Positions 29,691-42,253 of a stretch of 64,000 nt of DNA are shown here, piece by piece. How positions within the stretch are numbered: the stretch's first letter is position 1; each line of letters starts with the position of its first letter. Source of the stretch: Daphnia pulex (Eukaryota; Arthropoda; Branchiopoda; Diplostraca; Daphniidae); the NCBI RefSeq assembly GCF_021134715.1, contig NC_060026.1, positions 5,385,001 through 5,449,000 on the forward strand, in the 5' to 3' direction. The notes under the pieces were generated by a model. It searched no databases. It saw only the letters and a program-made list of their open reading frames with translations, and was not told where the DNA came from. Made by a program: the position numbers and the translations under genes.

Positions 29691-29839
29691 ACACCTCATT
29701 TTTAAAAAATGTACAGTTTGGCAATGCTGCGTGAAGTGCAATAGCAACTTTGACAGTTTGAGTACTTCACGTGTGAAGTGCAATAGGCGCGACCCGACCC
29801 GGATATATGAGCATAATATTTATTATTCAGCTTTCAGAA
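29691..29839 (+). promoter_or_regulatory. Upstream region of PYCR with repeated GTGAAGTGCAATAG
   Basis: GTGAAGTGCAATAG occurs twice (about 29730 and 29773), and a CACGTG-like half palindrome (TTCACGTGTGAA) lies between. The short distance to the LINE end leaves little room for another promoter. Function not shown. Confidence 0.3.
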
Positions 29840-31750
29840 ATGATAAAAGAGAAATCTCTTCGAATCGGTTTCATAGGTTGTGGAAAGATGGCTCAAGCTT
29901 TAGCTAAAGGATTTATTGCATCTGGTAAGAAAGTCTTATTCGACCTGTTTTTGTGTTTTGTATGTAGGTATTTTTCTTTATGCTTTCTATCGAGTACAAA
30001 ATTTACAAATGTATTTGACAATTAAATTTAACGCGATGTTTATTATTTTAAACAAGGAATCACTAGATCAGAAAATATTATTGGAAGTTCTCCTCGAATA
30101 GATTCCACATTCATAGAGGAATTTGCTGTAAGTTTTGTATTTCATACTTAGGTTCATTTTAATAATTGTTTTGGTATTCAAATTGGATACTTCATTTTGG
30201 TAAACTATCAGGCCATTGGATGCTCTACCACACATGAAAATGCCCAGGTAATGAACAATGGTCAGTTATATGTATAATACTTATAATTCTACATTTTGTA
30301 TCAAGTTTAAAAATTTTTTTATGTATCGAAACAGGTGGTTGAGCAGGCTGAAGTGGTTATTGTTGCTACAAAACCTCCATTGGTCCCAAAGGTTCTCACA
30401 GAAATCAATCCGGTATAGGAATATCACTTTGTTAACTTTTGCCTGTATAATACTTACTCAGAAGACAGAAGATGTACCTTAAACCAATATAAAACATGAC
30501 TTTTACCTTTAACAGGTGGTTAATAGTAACAACCTCATTATATCCATTGCTATGGGCATTCCTCTAATCAATCTAGAACAGGTAATCTAATAAATTCTTA
30601 AGTATTTGTTATCTTGATTTCTTTATATGTTATGTGGGTACAACACAAAGAACTTTTTTCTATCCATGATTACATATTGTAAGTGTTTTGAGTTGGTGGG
30701 CATTAAAAATTTTTTCCTTGGGTGATTTCTTTAAAGACTAAGATGATTTTTACGATCTGGTTGTTATTGTACTTAAGATAATAACCTTGACGCAAGATGG
30801 TCTGTAGATGCTACCAAGAAAAACTAGGGTCATTCGGATAATGCCAAATACGCCGGTATGTTTTTTTAGAATTTATATATATTATTTAATTATGTGTACA
30901 GTATAATCAGAAAAACGTATAGGTTTTGGTTCGTTCTGGGGCAAGCGTGTTTAGCTGTGGAACAGCTACGAGAAGTGGTGACGCTACATTGACCAAGAAA
31001 TTATTCACAGCCGTAGGTCTCTGTGAAGAAGTTCCGGAAGTGTAAGTTGAGTTTTTCAAAACTATTTGAAACAAGCTATTTCTAAACTTGTATTTAATCG
31101 TTTACGGTTATTTTTCATTTTTACCTTCTTTTTTTTTTCTTTATAGGTTAATTGATGCTTGTACTGGCCTATCTGGTTCAGGTCCAGCCTATGTACGTAA
31201 AACTTGGTGGAATTTTAAATGATAATTCTGTTATGCATTTAAAATTACACAATACGATCTTAGAAAAATTTCGGTTTATTTTTTACTTATCGGTAATATA
31301 TTAGTAATTCCTTATTATTTGAAATTTCTTTATACCCTCTAGATGTACATAGCTATGGAAGCTTTGGCTGACGGTGGTAATTAAAAATGAAATGCTTGTT
31401 CTAAATTCTAAGGGTAACAAATAAAAAAATTTATTTATTCAGGAGTTAAAATGGGAATTCCAAGAGAACTAGCCTACAAACTGTCCGCTCAAACTCTGGT
31501 TGGTGCGGCCAAAATGGTCCTTGAAACTGGTCGTCATCCCGGGGCATTGAAAGATGACGTGTGTAGTCCTGCTGGTAAATCACGTTTGTTTTAAACATTT
31601 AATTAAACATCTAGATCTAACTTATACGAGTCACCAGGCTCCACTATTCAGGCTGTTTATTTTCTTGAAAAATCTGGATTTCGTTCAAGTTTGATGGAAG
31701 CAGTTGAAGCGGCAACGCTGAAATCAAAACAAACGGGAAGAAAGGAATAA
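29840..31750 (+). CDS. PYCR: Pyrroline-5-carboxylate reductase
   Basis: Eleven exons: 29840-29924, 30057-30127, 30212-30247, 30335-30412, 30516-30581, 30808-30855, 30923-31041, 31147-31192, 31343-31376, 31443-31574, 31638-31750. All introns are GT-AG and phases close, giving 275 aa, normal for the family. The N-terminus [18 protein letters not shown] is the Rossmann NAD(P)H-binding fold; [15 protein letters not shown] and GLSGSGPAY follow. The C-terminal signature spans ALADGGVKMG and [17 protein letters not shown], the dimerisation and substrate-binding helix. It reduces pyrroline-5-carboxylate to proline, the last step of proline synthesis, in mitochondria or cytosol. The ATG at 29840 is chosen over an upstream in-frame ATG at 29807 because conserved sequence starts here. 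AATAAA follows at about 31779. It converges with the TMCC gene, 456 bp away. Confidence 0.95.
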
Positions 31751-32205
31751 GTAAATCATATCTGGTTGTTGATATTGAATAAAATTTGCAACCCTAAAAA
31801 ATTGGGGAAGATATTTTCTTACAATCATCAAAGTAAGCCAAAAATGTATTGATTTCACAACAATTTTGGCGAGTAACAAATATGCAAAACTTCGACGAAT
31901 ACAGGTTAAATATATGTGAGTTCATTAGGACACATTTCAATTGTTTCTAAGAAAGTTGGTACGCCAACTAAAATTTGCAGTAGGAATTGACGAGACAATA
32001 ATATTAGTCCGGTCTTGTAACAGGAAGTACAAATTGCAAAAAAATTCATGTTCCACTTCCATTACATTACATCCATCACAGTGACGAGTATTTATCTCCG
32101 TTAAAGCGGAAATGGTAAAATGGAACCCATCAATCCGGTTACACCTTGCGCAACCCCCCCCCCCCCATCATCATCACTTCCATTTAAAACACAATTTAGA
32201 ATTGT

Positions 32206-35200
32206 CTATGATCTCAAAGCGGCCTTGCAATGTTGAATTAAATGTGAACCTAAGTCCTCCAGATCCGGCCATTGCTTGAGTATAAAAGCAAACAGCAACG
32301 CCAATACGCAAGTGGTTAATACACGTAGCCTGAGAATAAATTAGCGTTCGTAAGAGGTCCCAGGTGAAAGATTTAAAATATTTGATTTATCTTTTTTTAT
32401 TTTACCTTGTCTTAAGAAAAGGTGCGATTATGTTTGCTGATGTTGAAACAACGACTAGCACTAATTGAAGCAAAGTTAAGGCCATATTTATGAGTTTGAC
32501 AAGAACAGCTCGAGCATTGGAGTTCTCAATTCCTTCCAAACTGACATGCTGTTGATGTTGGGCTTGATGTTCCACTTTCGATATCTGAACGAAAACAAAA
32601 ATTAAGTGAAAATTTCAGGGGAACATCAACTCTTTCTTTTTCCTACTCGAGTATGACAGCTGTCCAACAAATCATTTATATCTCTTAGCCTTTCTTCCGA
32701 TTGATACTGTACTTTTTCCTCCATATCGGCAATGTTTTGTTTGAGATTCTCAACCTTTGATAATGACAATGTTATTGCAAGTCGTGAAAAGTTGTGCAAT
32801 ATTTTGCAATCGTGATATTTTACCTCATTTTGATGCAGTTCCGTTAAATCATTAATCTGTTCTTCTAAACGTTCAACTCGAAAGCGCTCTTCTTGTAAGG
32901 CAGCACTAACAATTGATACTTCTTGTTGAAGGTGCAACTAAATCATAGTAAACATAAGAAATCATCACTAATCATAGATGGCGATTAAATTTTCACTTTT
33001 ACCTTTACTTGTTCCATTTCCTCGCGCAATCGATCAACTTCTTCCCTTCTCTCCTGAAGCTCTTGGAAAAAAGACTCTAATCCCATGCTCAGCCCCAAAC
33101 TTGTCCCCACTACATTGTGTCTGGGGGACATATGCAAGCCACCAGCCATGCTTTCACTGGTTACTGAGCTGCCACATTCTGATCCTTCTTCGGATGTGTA
33201 CTTACCACCACCTGATCCCTGGCTAGTTGCTGGAACAATAGCGGATTGACCAACGGTCTACACGTTGAAAATATATATATATATGTATATAGGTTATTTG
33301 CAAGTTACATGACTAACGTTACCTGTGATGTGGCCCCATGACCGGGAAGAGAATTGGAATTTCCAGCACTCATATTATTAACTGCGGCGGATGAAATAAC
33401 AAAAGGATCATCAGGCGCACTAGAACCCGGGGTGTTTTCTACCGCACGTATTTGATTTATGTTGTCAGCACTGCCAAATTTGTTTCGGATTAAGTGAGCG
33501 AATTCTCTGGGTTTTGACATAACAGTTCTATGTCGAGACGAAAATAAATATTGTCGTATTATTTGATGGTTATACTAGAAACTCTCTGTTAAAATAATAT
33601 TTTTCAAATAACAAAGACATCAACCTACTTTATTCCTATGCCTACACCTCGAAGAACTTGCTTGGGTGCCCGATGACCATGATTTCGAGGAATTCCTTGA
33701 GCTTCAAGGGCTTTGAGACGTCTTTGATAAGTATCCAGTTTACGCTGCAGCACTTGCATTTGCTGAGCAGATTTTGTGTTCTTCTTTTCAAAAACTGCTT
33801 TCAAACGAATTTGTTGTTGTTTGTCAGCCTGAGAGGCCAGACGTAAATACTCATTGACGTTCTCGTCACGAGCCGTTTGCTCATCTCGTATTAATTCTCG
33901 CGTTTTATTGACCTTCATCTATTTAAAAATTACGGCAACAAATATTTTATTTTTGTGCTTTTTATAATCCTAATGCAAACCAGATATTAAGATAAGAACT
34001 TACATGAATTTGTTCCATTTCTAACCGAACTTTTTGGTATTCCGGAGTACCAGGAGGATAAGATAAACTTCCAGTTGTACCATCCAATTCATCTAACAAA
34101 GCGTTTCCTCCTTCGGCGCCGGTTGAGAAATATGAAACATCCTAGTCGAAACGTTAAAGTTAATAGGAAATAAATCTTATTTTCTTGCAAGCTCAGTGTT
34201 TGCAAGTGCAACTTCATTGCCAAAGTGCTGTATCTAAATAATGTAATTGTTTTTTTAAATTGTTTACCGGATCATCGTCAATAGATTGATCTTCGACGGT
34301 TTTGGAAATAATCGAGGAGGCTGGTAATATCGAGGAATCAAGCAACCCCGTTGGAGCGGAAGTAGTGGATTGAAGGTTGCTATGATTACGTTCATCGGCC
34401 ACGGAAAGTAATGACTGAGTTGACGGAGTGGCAGCTAAAGCGAGATTGCTATTAATACTAAGGTGAGTATTGCTACTAGTTCCATGGAGCGAGCTGAGCA
34501 GAGTTCCAGTAGTAGGGCCAGTTATTCCAGCGCCAGCGCCAGCCCCACCCTTTTCACCTCGTTCTCCGTGTTTCTTTGATGGTACAGGAGATTTTCTTCT
34601 TCCACCTTTCAAATTGGTGGCGGTCTCGAGTGTCTTCCTCCTTTGAAATAATTTATTATTTTCAAGAAGCTTTAAATAATAATAATAAAAATTCGAAATT
34701 GATTGTAAGCTGGCTAAATCTAAATAAAACTAGTTATTACGACCTCAATCACCTCATACAAGATGTGCTTTGGCCTATCCATTTAAATCACGATTAAACA
34801 TAACGCACGGTTGTTTGTTAGTATAAGCTGAAACATAATTTGTACTGTTACTACTACTACACAGTACTTAAGTTTTACAAAGTTGCCAACAAACCAAAAT
34901 CTATAGAACTGTCAAATTATTATTATTTTTTAATGAAATGGAATATGTATGGCATGTTTAAATTATAGCTGTTATAAATTATTTAAAAAAAAACTGGGAA
35001 AATATACCAGACAATCACATCCAACTTATTAATGTATTGATATTAATATTATGATGGTTAATTAAGTAATGAAAACTGAAACTTTATTTACCCATTAGAT
35101 CCATTGGGACCCTGAGAATTTATGTTAGATGCTGCATTAGATGTTATGGCTGCTGGAGGACGTGATGGTGAAGGACCACGGCTTGATGCAGTGCAAGAAC

Positions 35201-35249
35201 TTTCCATGGCTGGGGTTCCCTTTCCATGAATTTCTTGAAATTTATCCAT
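32206..35249 (-). CDS. TMCC: Transmembrane and coiled-coil domain protein (TMCC family)
   Basis: Ten minus-strand exons: 35249-35092, 34640-34268, 34141-34004, 33918-33629, 33527-33323, 33257-33003, 32937-32824, 32754-32647, 32584-32406, 32329-32206. All phases close, giving 647 aa, usual for TMCC1/2. A Ser/Pro/Gly-rich N-terminal third is followed by the conserved TMCC core ([39 protein letters not shown]) and [20 protein letters not shown] long coiled coil comes next ([19 protein letters not shown]...), and two hydrophobic helices at the C-terminus ([19 protein letters not shown] and [15 protein letters not shown]). Family members sit in the ER membrane and affect ER-endosome contacts; the fly homologue is Dementin. 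It shares its upstream region with mRpS28. The start is the only ATG in the first exon frame that leads into the protein. Confidence 0.92.
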
Positions 35250-36051
35250 TTAACTTATCTGTTTTAAGGGAAAACAAAATATTTTAAAGAAAACAAAGTT
35301 TAAAAATAAGGTATTAATTTAGTCAAAACCACCAAGTTGGACTATTTCGGTTTTATATCCATTTAAAGTTTGGTTACCACTCAACAAACAATAGCAGTAC
35401 TTAAAAAGTACCAAAAGTCTAAGTTACATCTGGCTTGACAGAAGTGATGCAAAGTTTTTAAATAACATGATTTATGATTGTGGAATTATTACTAATATTG
35501 AAAAGACTCAGTTTTAAAAATAATTCTCGTGTGAAGTGAAATCACACGAAAATATAAATGGATAGCACTGTAGTATCACTATTTACGGTTTTCGGGGCTA
35601 CCTATGTGTTCAGCCTATTCAAGGTTGACGATCCAAGTGTCTGACAAGAAATGAATGGCCACAACAGTTTCTATGTCCAAGATTCAACTAAACCATGACT
35701 TATCCTAGCAACTTGTCAATATTTCGGTAAGTTCGATTCGATCAAAACTTTTAACTATATAACAATATACGATAACCTCAGAAGCCGTAACAGAGGCAAT
35801 GAGTGCAAGATTACAATAACAGATGACTAAACCGACGACATGGCCCTCTGGTGTATAAAAATCTTGATAAAAGTTTGTCTGCTCTGCTTTTCTCTTCGGT
35901 TATAACTTACAAACAAGAGTTGGCTTAAGTCGATTCCAAATAAGTAGGATTTATTTCATAACACTTGTGGTATTAATGTGAATTTTAGGAATTTTAGGTT
36001 TCTAAAAGCTCGTATAATTATTATTTCCTCTAGTATTCGTTTTTTAAAGAA
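35250..36051. promoter_or_regulatory. Bidirectional promoter region, TMCC / mRpS28
   Basis: About 800 bp between divergent start codons. No TATA box at a usual distance from either gene. Both 5' UTRs may include unseen introns. Nothing else recognised. Confidence 0.4.
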
Positions 36052-36775
36052 ATGGATAAAATTGTCCGGCGAACGCTTCTGTCTGCTGGTCGACCTTCAA
36101 TGAATTGTTTTCGCAATTTTGCTGATGTTGTTCCTCAAAGCAATAATTTAGTCAACACGGATCGTTCCGATTTAAATGAACAGGAGATGTCCCACAAAGA
36201 GTCCAACAATAAGTCCTTGTCAGGATTTGGAAAAGCCTTCACAAAGTTTTCAAAGTTAACAAATAAATCCTCATTAGATGAACCTGATGTGTTCGCTACA
36301 TTATTAAGACACTCTAAACTCATTCAGGTAACTTATACAGTGGTGCAGTGTTCAAATGACTATCATTTAATTTTGTTTTATTTGAATCCTGTCACAAGTT
36401 TTCTAATTCATTTCAAATCTGTAATCCCAGTTAGGAGATCCTCAAGGGAAAATTGTTGAAGGTAAAATATTCCAAGTAGTTGGTAATGATCTGTATATAG
36501 ACTTTGGGGGGAAATTCCACTGTGTTTGTTCAAAACCAAATACAAATGAAAGGTATGCTGTGACATTATGTTGTGTTACTACCTACTAATAATTTAAATG
36601 CTTATTAATTTTCCTTATTCCTAGCGAATATGTTAGGGGTTCTAGAGTTCGACTGCGTCTTCAAGAATTAGAACTATCCACGAAGTTCTTAGGAGCAAGT
36701 CAAGAGCTAACTCTCCGTGAAGCAGACGCTCTTTTACTAGGGCTTGCGCGTACTTCTGGTCGGAAGGCAATATGA
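36052..36775 (+). CDS. mRpS28: Mitochondrial ribosomal protein S28 (small subunit)
   Basis: Three exons, 36052-36327, 36431-36552 and 36625-36775, with closed phases, giving 182 aa. A basic N-terminus ([15 protein letters not shown]) fits a mitochondrial targeting peptide. Conserved family sequence: [67 protein letters not shown] and a terminal [15 protein letters not shown]. It is a component of the mitoribosome 28S subunit. Close to NSUN6 (405 bp between stop codons, convergent). Confidence 0.95.
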
Positions 36776-37179
36776 AGAATTAAATTATTAATTTGTTCGG
36801 CTATGTAGTAGTCCTGAAAATAAAAACAAGTTTGCTTTTTTCACTGGATTATATAATGTTTTTGTTACAATCACATATCACCGAATGCCGGATTTCGAGT
36901 TTTGAGACTAATATCATCCCTTTTCCTTTCTGTTTTCTGAATTCACGATAAAGAAGACTTACTCAACATCTTAAAATAAGAAATATATAGAACCTTTACT
37001 GTGCTTTATAGCGTAGCCTGCTACCGGAAGGTACTTCCTTTGGATAGGAAAAAGGTTCAGATTAAAATAGTGACGATAAATTATAATAACCGTTACATAA
37101 GATATAGTACGCTTGTTGGCTCTTTATATTTTGTGAGTGATTGCTTATAAATAGAAAGACTCAAAATGCAAACACATTT

Positions 37180-39519
37180 TTAACTGAGGATCTTTTCTAA
37201 ACAGCAAATGAAAAAACCAATTGTATCCGAGTTTTCATCCATCGACACACTTTCATTGGGTGAACCAAATCGCTGCATTGCTATGCAGTCTTCTTCCGTT
37301 AGCCGACCAATTCTGTATCCTGGCTTTCCGATTTGAATGTTGAAATTCGTTACACGGAGAGATGGAAATAATCCTAGTGCCCAGTCAATGATCTCTTCAT
37401 TTTCAGCTATGTTATAGGTGCACGTACTGTAAACCATGCGACCTCCCGGTCTCAATAACTGAGCAGCCTTTAAAACAATCGGGAAAAATTGTTAAAGGAT
37501 TAGATAATGTGGATACTGGATTGTTCGAATTCTCACCGTAAGAAAAAGCTTTTTCTGCAATCTTTAAAAAAATATATAAAAGACAACTAAGGAAAAAAAT
37601 GCAACAGCAAATATATGAATAACCTTGCAAACGACTGCACCTCTTTCAGTCGTATAGGATTATATAATTGTGGTCGTTGTCCTAGGGCACTGCATGGCGC
37701 ATCAAGTAATATGCGATCAAAGGAATTAGGGAGAAATGGTGGTGAAGTCTGGAGTGAAGCAGCAGCAGTAGTTTCATATTCTTGTAAGTGTTCAGGCTTT
37801 TCCATTATGCAAGCTGTTGTTGAGTCTTGGACGAAGGCTGTGATATTGGTCAACCCAAGCTTCGCTGAATTTTCTTGAATTTGTTTGATTTTTGATGCTG
37901 ATTTGTCCAGAGCTATTACTGAACCCTTGCATTTCAATCCACAATTTTGAGTTATATTATAAAACAATTCCATTTCAATTCTAATAATTAAGAAGGGGGC
38001 CTCCAAACCTTATTTTCCATTAAACTTCCAATATGTGTCGTCTTGCCTCCAGGAGCAGCACATAAATCTACATTTTTTATATTAAATGAAATAAAAAACA
38101 GCAGATTCATTAAATCGTAGTAAAGAGCACGATATATTCTGAAATACCCAAGACCAAGTGATGAGGTTGTGGATTAAGCGCATGGCCACACAGTACAGAT
38201 GGTAAATTTTGAAGAAATCCTTTCTGGAATCCGATTGTTTTATTATCAAGCAAAATGTCGCCAATACTTGGACAATAAAAAAGCGGTTCAATCATATTAA
38301 TAGCTAGACCCCTACAAACAACAACAAAAAACACGTCAAGACTTGGTATTTATTAATAGACTATAATAATAATTGCTATAATATACTTCGGTACTCCAAC
38401 TGAGAACAGATCTTGTCTATTTTGAAGCAATAGGCCATTACCTACAAAATATTTTTTTCCTTCATATTCTTTATTCCATCCTCTTTTACACTGACCTAAT
38501 AGATCACCAAAAACCGAAACTTTGTCCCCTATTACAACTCCTTTTGTGGAGAAGTTGCACCATATATTATTTATATTACAATAATTAATATATAAAAAAA
38601 AAACTTCTTTCAAGTATAACAATTACCATTTGGAATAGCTGTTATCCCTGGAGAATATGCATTAGCACCTCTATAATTGTACACAATAAACAAAATTATT
38701 TATACATGTGACAAATCATCAAAATTATTTTATAAGAAGAGTTCAGAAACCTTAGAATTGCTATTGCACACCCCAAACCAACCATAACATGTGGGTAAAT
38801 AGGTTCTACCTTTTCAATGGCATGATTGGATTTAACAACTAGTATGTCATGTACTTTAGGGTGAAATTGAACTACTGGGGGAGAAATCATCTTTATGGAA
38901 TATTGCTAAATAAGTTAGATACAATAATAAAAATGATTATATCAGCAAATGATGTATCAAACATAAAATTAATTTTTACCATTGAAAGTGCCTCTTCAAT
39001 TTCATCTCTAAGAATTTCTTTGCTTGTAGTTACAGTGTTTACTCGAATGATTGTGAAGTGTGGAGGAGTCTTTAAATGTTTCACTAACATTTCTTTTGAA
39101 ATGGGTCCTTCATGTTCATTCTTCAATTCAGACATACACAATATAAATTCCATGCAAATTAACAGATTTATAAAAATTCCAGAAAATCAAAAATGTTCAT
39201 TATTAACTAATTGGATTTCGAGAATGATAAACAATACTAAAATATGATTAATAATTCATGTAACATGAATACCCATTTACTCATCTTCTGTTTGGGCTAA
39301 ATGTATTTATACACCTACACATTTTTTTAACACACCCGGGAGATATAATATTATACGTGAATCTCAAGGGAGAAATCCTTGTTGCTTATGAACCCCTAGG
39401 ATGTCCGACCTTCAGGCCCTAATGTTTGGCAGAACTATTTAAAAAATAAAAACAATATCTGCTATAATTACCATTGCCTGCCAAATCATATCTACAACTT
39501 CATCATCGGCAAAAGGCAT
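37180..39519 (-). CDS. NSUN6: NSUN6-type tRNA cytosine-C5 methyltransferase
   Basis: Ten exons: 39519-39472, 39120-38980, 38905-38751, 38670-38627, 38540-38387, 38311-38148, 38067-38009, 37925-37624, 37561-37537, 37467-37180. Phases close to 459 aa, near the 469 aa of human NSUN6. An N-terminal segment is followed by a PUA domain (PHVMVGLGCAIAILRGANAY, then GVVIGDKVSVFGDL) and a Rossmann methyltransferase: AAPGGKTTHI (SAM binding), SVIALDKS, DRILLDAPCSALGQRP with the release cysteine, and VYSTCTYNIAENEE with the catalytic cysteine. NSUN6 methylates C72 of certain tRNAs (Cys, Thr) and some mRNAs. Exon 9 is only 25 bp. The first intron (39471-39121) is the longest. Divergent from the nucleoside transporter gene. 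Confidence 0.95.
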
Positions 39520-39981
39520 TTCACAATTTTCAGTGTCGCCTACTCGCCTTCAACTAGCTAGAGTGATCGAGTGATAAACCCAATACCGATACCGATAGCC
39601 CAACGTGACATAAAATGCAGAAAAGCAAAATTGCAGACGACCTCAACAACCGAGTTGTTGGTTGTTGCTGTCATGTTTCATCGACTCGCGGAGCATGTTT
39701 GCCTAAGGCGGCGTTCAACAACCATAATCAAGTTCACTTGAACGCAAAAAGATGGCGTACTTTATTTATTAAAACAGATTTTTCCCCAATGTCAGTATGT
39801 TTTGATTCTGACAGTGTCGGTCAATTACTATAAGGAAAAGGAAGTTTTTCTTTTGACACAGTCTAGTTATTTTAAGAATCGATGTCATATTTAATAAATT
39901 ATTGTTCCATGTACAATCTCAACTTTTAGACAATCTTATCTTTCTGTTTGCAAAGAGATTTCTGGAGTTAAATTTGTTGCC
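39520..39981. promoter_or_regulatory. Bidirectional promoter region, NSUN6 / ENT
   Basis: 462 bp between divergent start codons. It contains CGATACCGATACCGATAG (about 39582-39599), a DRE-like run of CGATA motifs often seen in arthropod housekeeping promoters. Function inferred. Confidence 0.4.
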
Positions 39982-42253
39982 ATGCCTCAAATAAGTAGCC
40001 AGTTAAATGGCACCCCAGATCAGCAGGGCGATTTTCTAATTGATACAAATTTTATTGAAAATACAGCAAATAATGAAGGAAACAGTGTGATCTCATCAGT
40101 TGATTATGGCAAAGACAATGAAAATGATCTTCTCATCAACGATTTCCAACCCAAAGACAGGTACTTCAGAAAGTTATTTATTCAAGAAACTTTGTTAGAA
40201 CATTAATCCCCAATATTTAACCTGAAACAGATACTTTGCTGTTTACATTTTGTTCTATTTACTTGGAATGGCAACTTTGTTGCCTTGGAACTTCTTTATT
40301 ACTGCAAATGGGGTATGAATGTTGATTTAAATTATATTGTTAACTGTCCTTCAAGTATTAATATCGATTCAACTTAATTCAAAGTACTGGATGTACAAAC
40401 TTAGAGATTTAAACACAACCTCTTCTGGAAATGCTTCCCATCTCTCTCCTTTGCAACTTGGGTTTACATCCTACTTGTGTGTTACTTCACTGGTCCCTAG
40501 TACAGTGGTTCTAGTCCTAAATGCTTTCATTGGGCATAAGTATTGAAATTTCCATTCACAATATTTATAAGTTGTAGGACAGGAATTTTTTATGTGTATT
40601 AATTGTATTTTCACAGATTTTCTTTCAAGATCCGAATTGCTGGTGGTCTGTTTGGTGTTGTTTTGCTGTTTACTTTTACAACAGCACTTGTTGAATTGGA
40701 TACAGATGCATGTAAGTAAATAAAACATGCTCTATTAATTCCTCTTATGAATTTTTAAATATAAAATCTCTTATATGTTTATAGCAAGTTAAGTATTCAT
40801 TTCTTACAGGGCAGATGTCATTCTACTTTGTAACTTTAGTAAGTGCTTTCTTCATAAATGGTATGTTGTATACTACAAATACAAAAATATTTCATCATTT
40901 AACTATTAAACACTGAAATTCAATATTTGCAGTTGTCAGTTCCATATTCCAAGGTGGAGTGTGTGGCCTTGCTGGAAAGTTCCCTAGTGGTTACGTCAAC
41001 GCAGTTATAAGCGGTCAAGCTCTAGGTGATAGACAACATATGTCCATTTTTTTTTTTTTTTTTTTCAAAAAAGTTGATATTCAAAAAATACATTTATTCA
41101 AGGTGGTATATTTGCCGCACTCGCCAATATAATATCTATCGCCCTTGGAGCATCGCCGACTCAGAGTGCCTTCATATACTTTTTGGCAGCTGACGTGACT
41201 CTCGTTTTATCGTTCTGTTTGTACATGGTCCTGTCATCGACAGTGAGCTAATATTATTATTGTACCGAAGTTAGCGTAAATGTCATTATGCTTTTTTCCC
41301 CCTTTTAGGATTTCTTTTTATTTTACTCGAGTTCTGAAAGAGTGCCCTCTATTCAAAATGATTTCGCAAAAGAATGTGATCTCATGGAAGAGCAAGAAGA
41401 CGAAGTACTAATCGTTGACACAAAAATCTCTTACCGCAGAATTATTATACAGGCAAGTCAAATTTTATTTCGATTTATTCAAAATTTTATTAACGACACA
41501 ATTTTTTTTTAATTATTATTATTTTGTTTTTTATTTTTTAGATTTGGCCATATCTCTTCTCTATCACGCTAGTTTACGTTGTTACTTTGTCACTTTTTCC
41601 TGCCGTTAGCGTGTTGATACGGTCCGCTAGTAGTGGCCACGGTTATCTTTGGAATGGTAGTTCCAAATCAAAGATTTAAAACTTATTGTTATATTAATAA
41701 CCGCGCTTTTTATATGGAATATTAGATGTTTATTTTACGCCCGTTGCCTGTTTCCTCCTCATGAGTGTTGGTGATTACGTCGGTCGTACATCAGCTGGGA
41801 TTATACCAACGGTCTGCATTTTATCAAATCTCAATGCGATATAATTTTCACGCCCATACGTTTTTCCAACCTAGCCGGCCAACATCCGGATGTGGACGTG
41901 TGTGCTGTCTGTGTTGCGATTAGGATTCATTTCACTGATGATCATGTGCAACGCTCAACCGCGTCTTCATCTGCCTGTCTTGATTTCGAACGATGCTGGA
42001 TTCGTTTTTGTGATGGCCCTTTTTGCCTTCTCTAACGGATACCTCAGTGTCATTCCATTTGCGCAGGCACCCAAGTATGTCCTTTCTAAAAAGACACTAT
42101 CAAGTGTTGTTGTTTGATTCTACATTTCAATTCAAAATCAGGTGTGTGATGAGAGAAGAACAAGAAACTGCTTCCTCTTTGATGGCAGCTGGTCTTGGCA
42201 TCGGTTTGGCGGTCGGCGGTGCTCTCAGTAGCGTTATTGTTCGGATTTTGTGA
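39982..42253 (+). CDS. ENT: Equilibrative nucleoside transporter (SLC29 family)
   Basis: Twelve exons: 39982-40160, 40231-40312, 40385-40539, 40617-40711, 40810-40860, 40933-41025, 41103-41242, 41309-41452, 41542-41656, 41726-41811, 41875-42074, 42142-42253. Phases close to 483 aa. The first 60 residues are a hydrophilic cytoplasmic N-terminus; TM1 carries the family signature GMATLLPWNFFITA. Other marks: FQGGVCGLAGKFPSGYVNAVISGQA, WPYLFSITLVYVVTLSLFPAV, DYVGR and RLGFISLMIMCN. Eleven helices are expected. It moves nucleosides down their gradient across the plasma membrane. The intron after exon 8 uses a GC donor (ACAG|GCAAGT). The last exon has a glycine-rich helix ending in VIVRIL. Confidence 0.95.

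Noticed and set aside
29807..29839. Upstream in-frame ATG for PYCR
   Set aside because: Adds eleven unconserved residues before the normal family start; the ATG at 29840 is preferred, though not proven.
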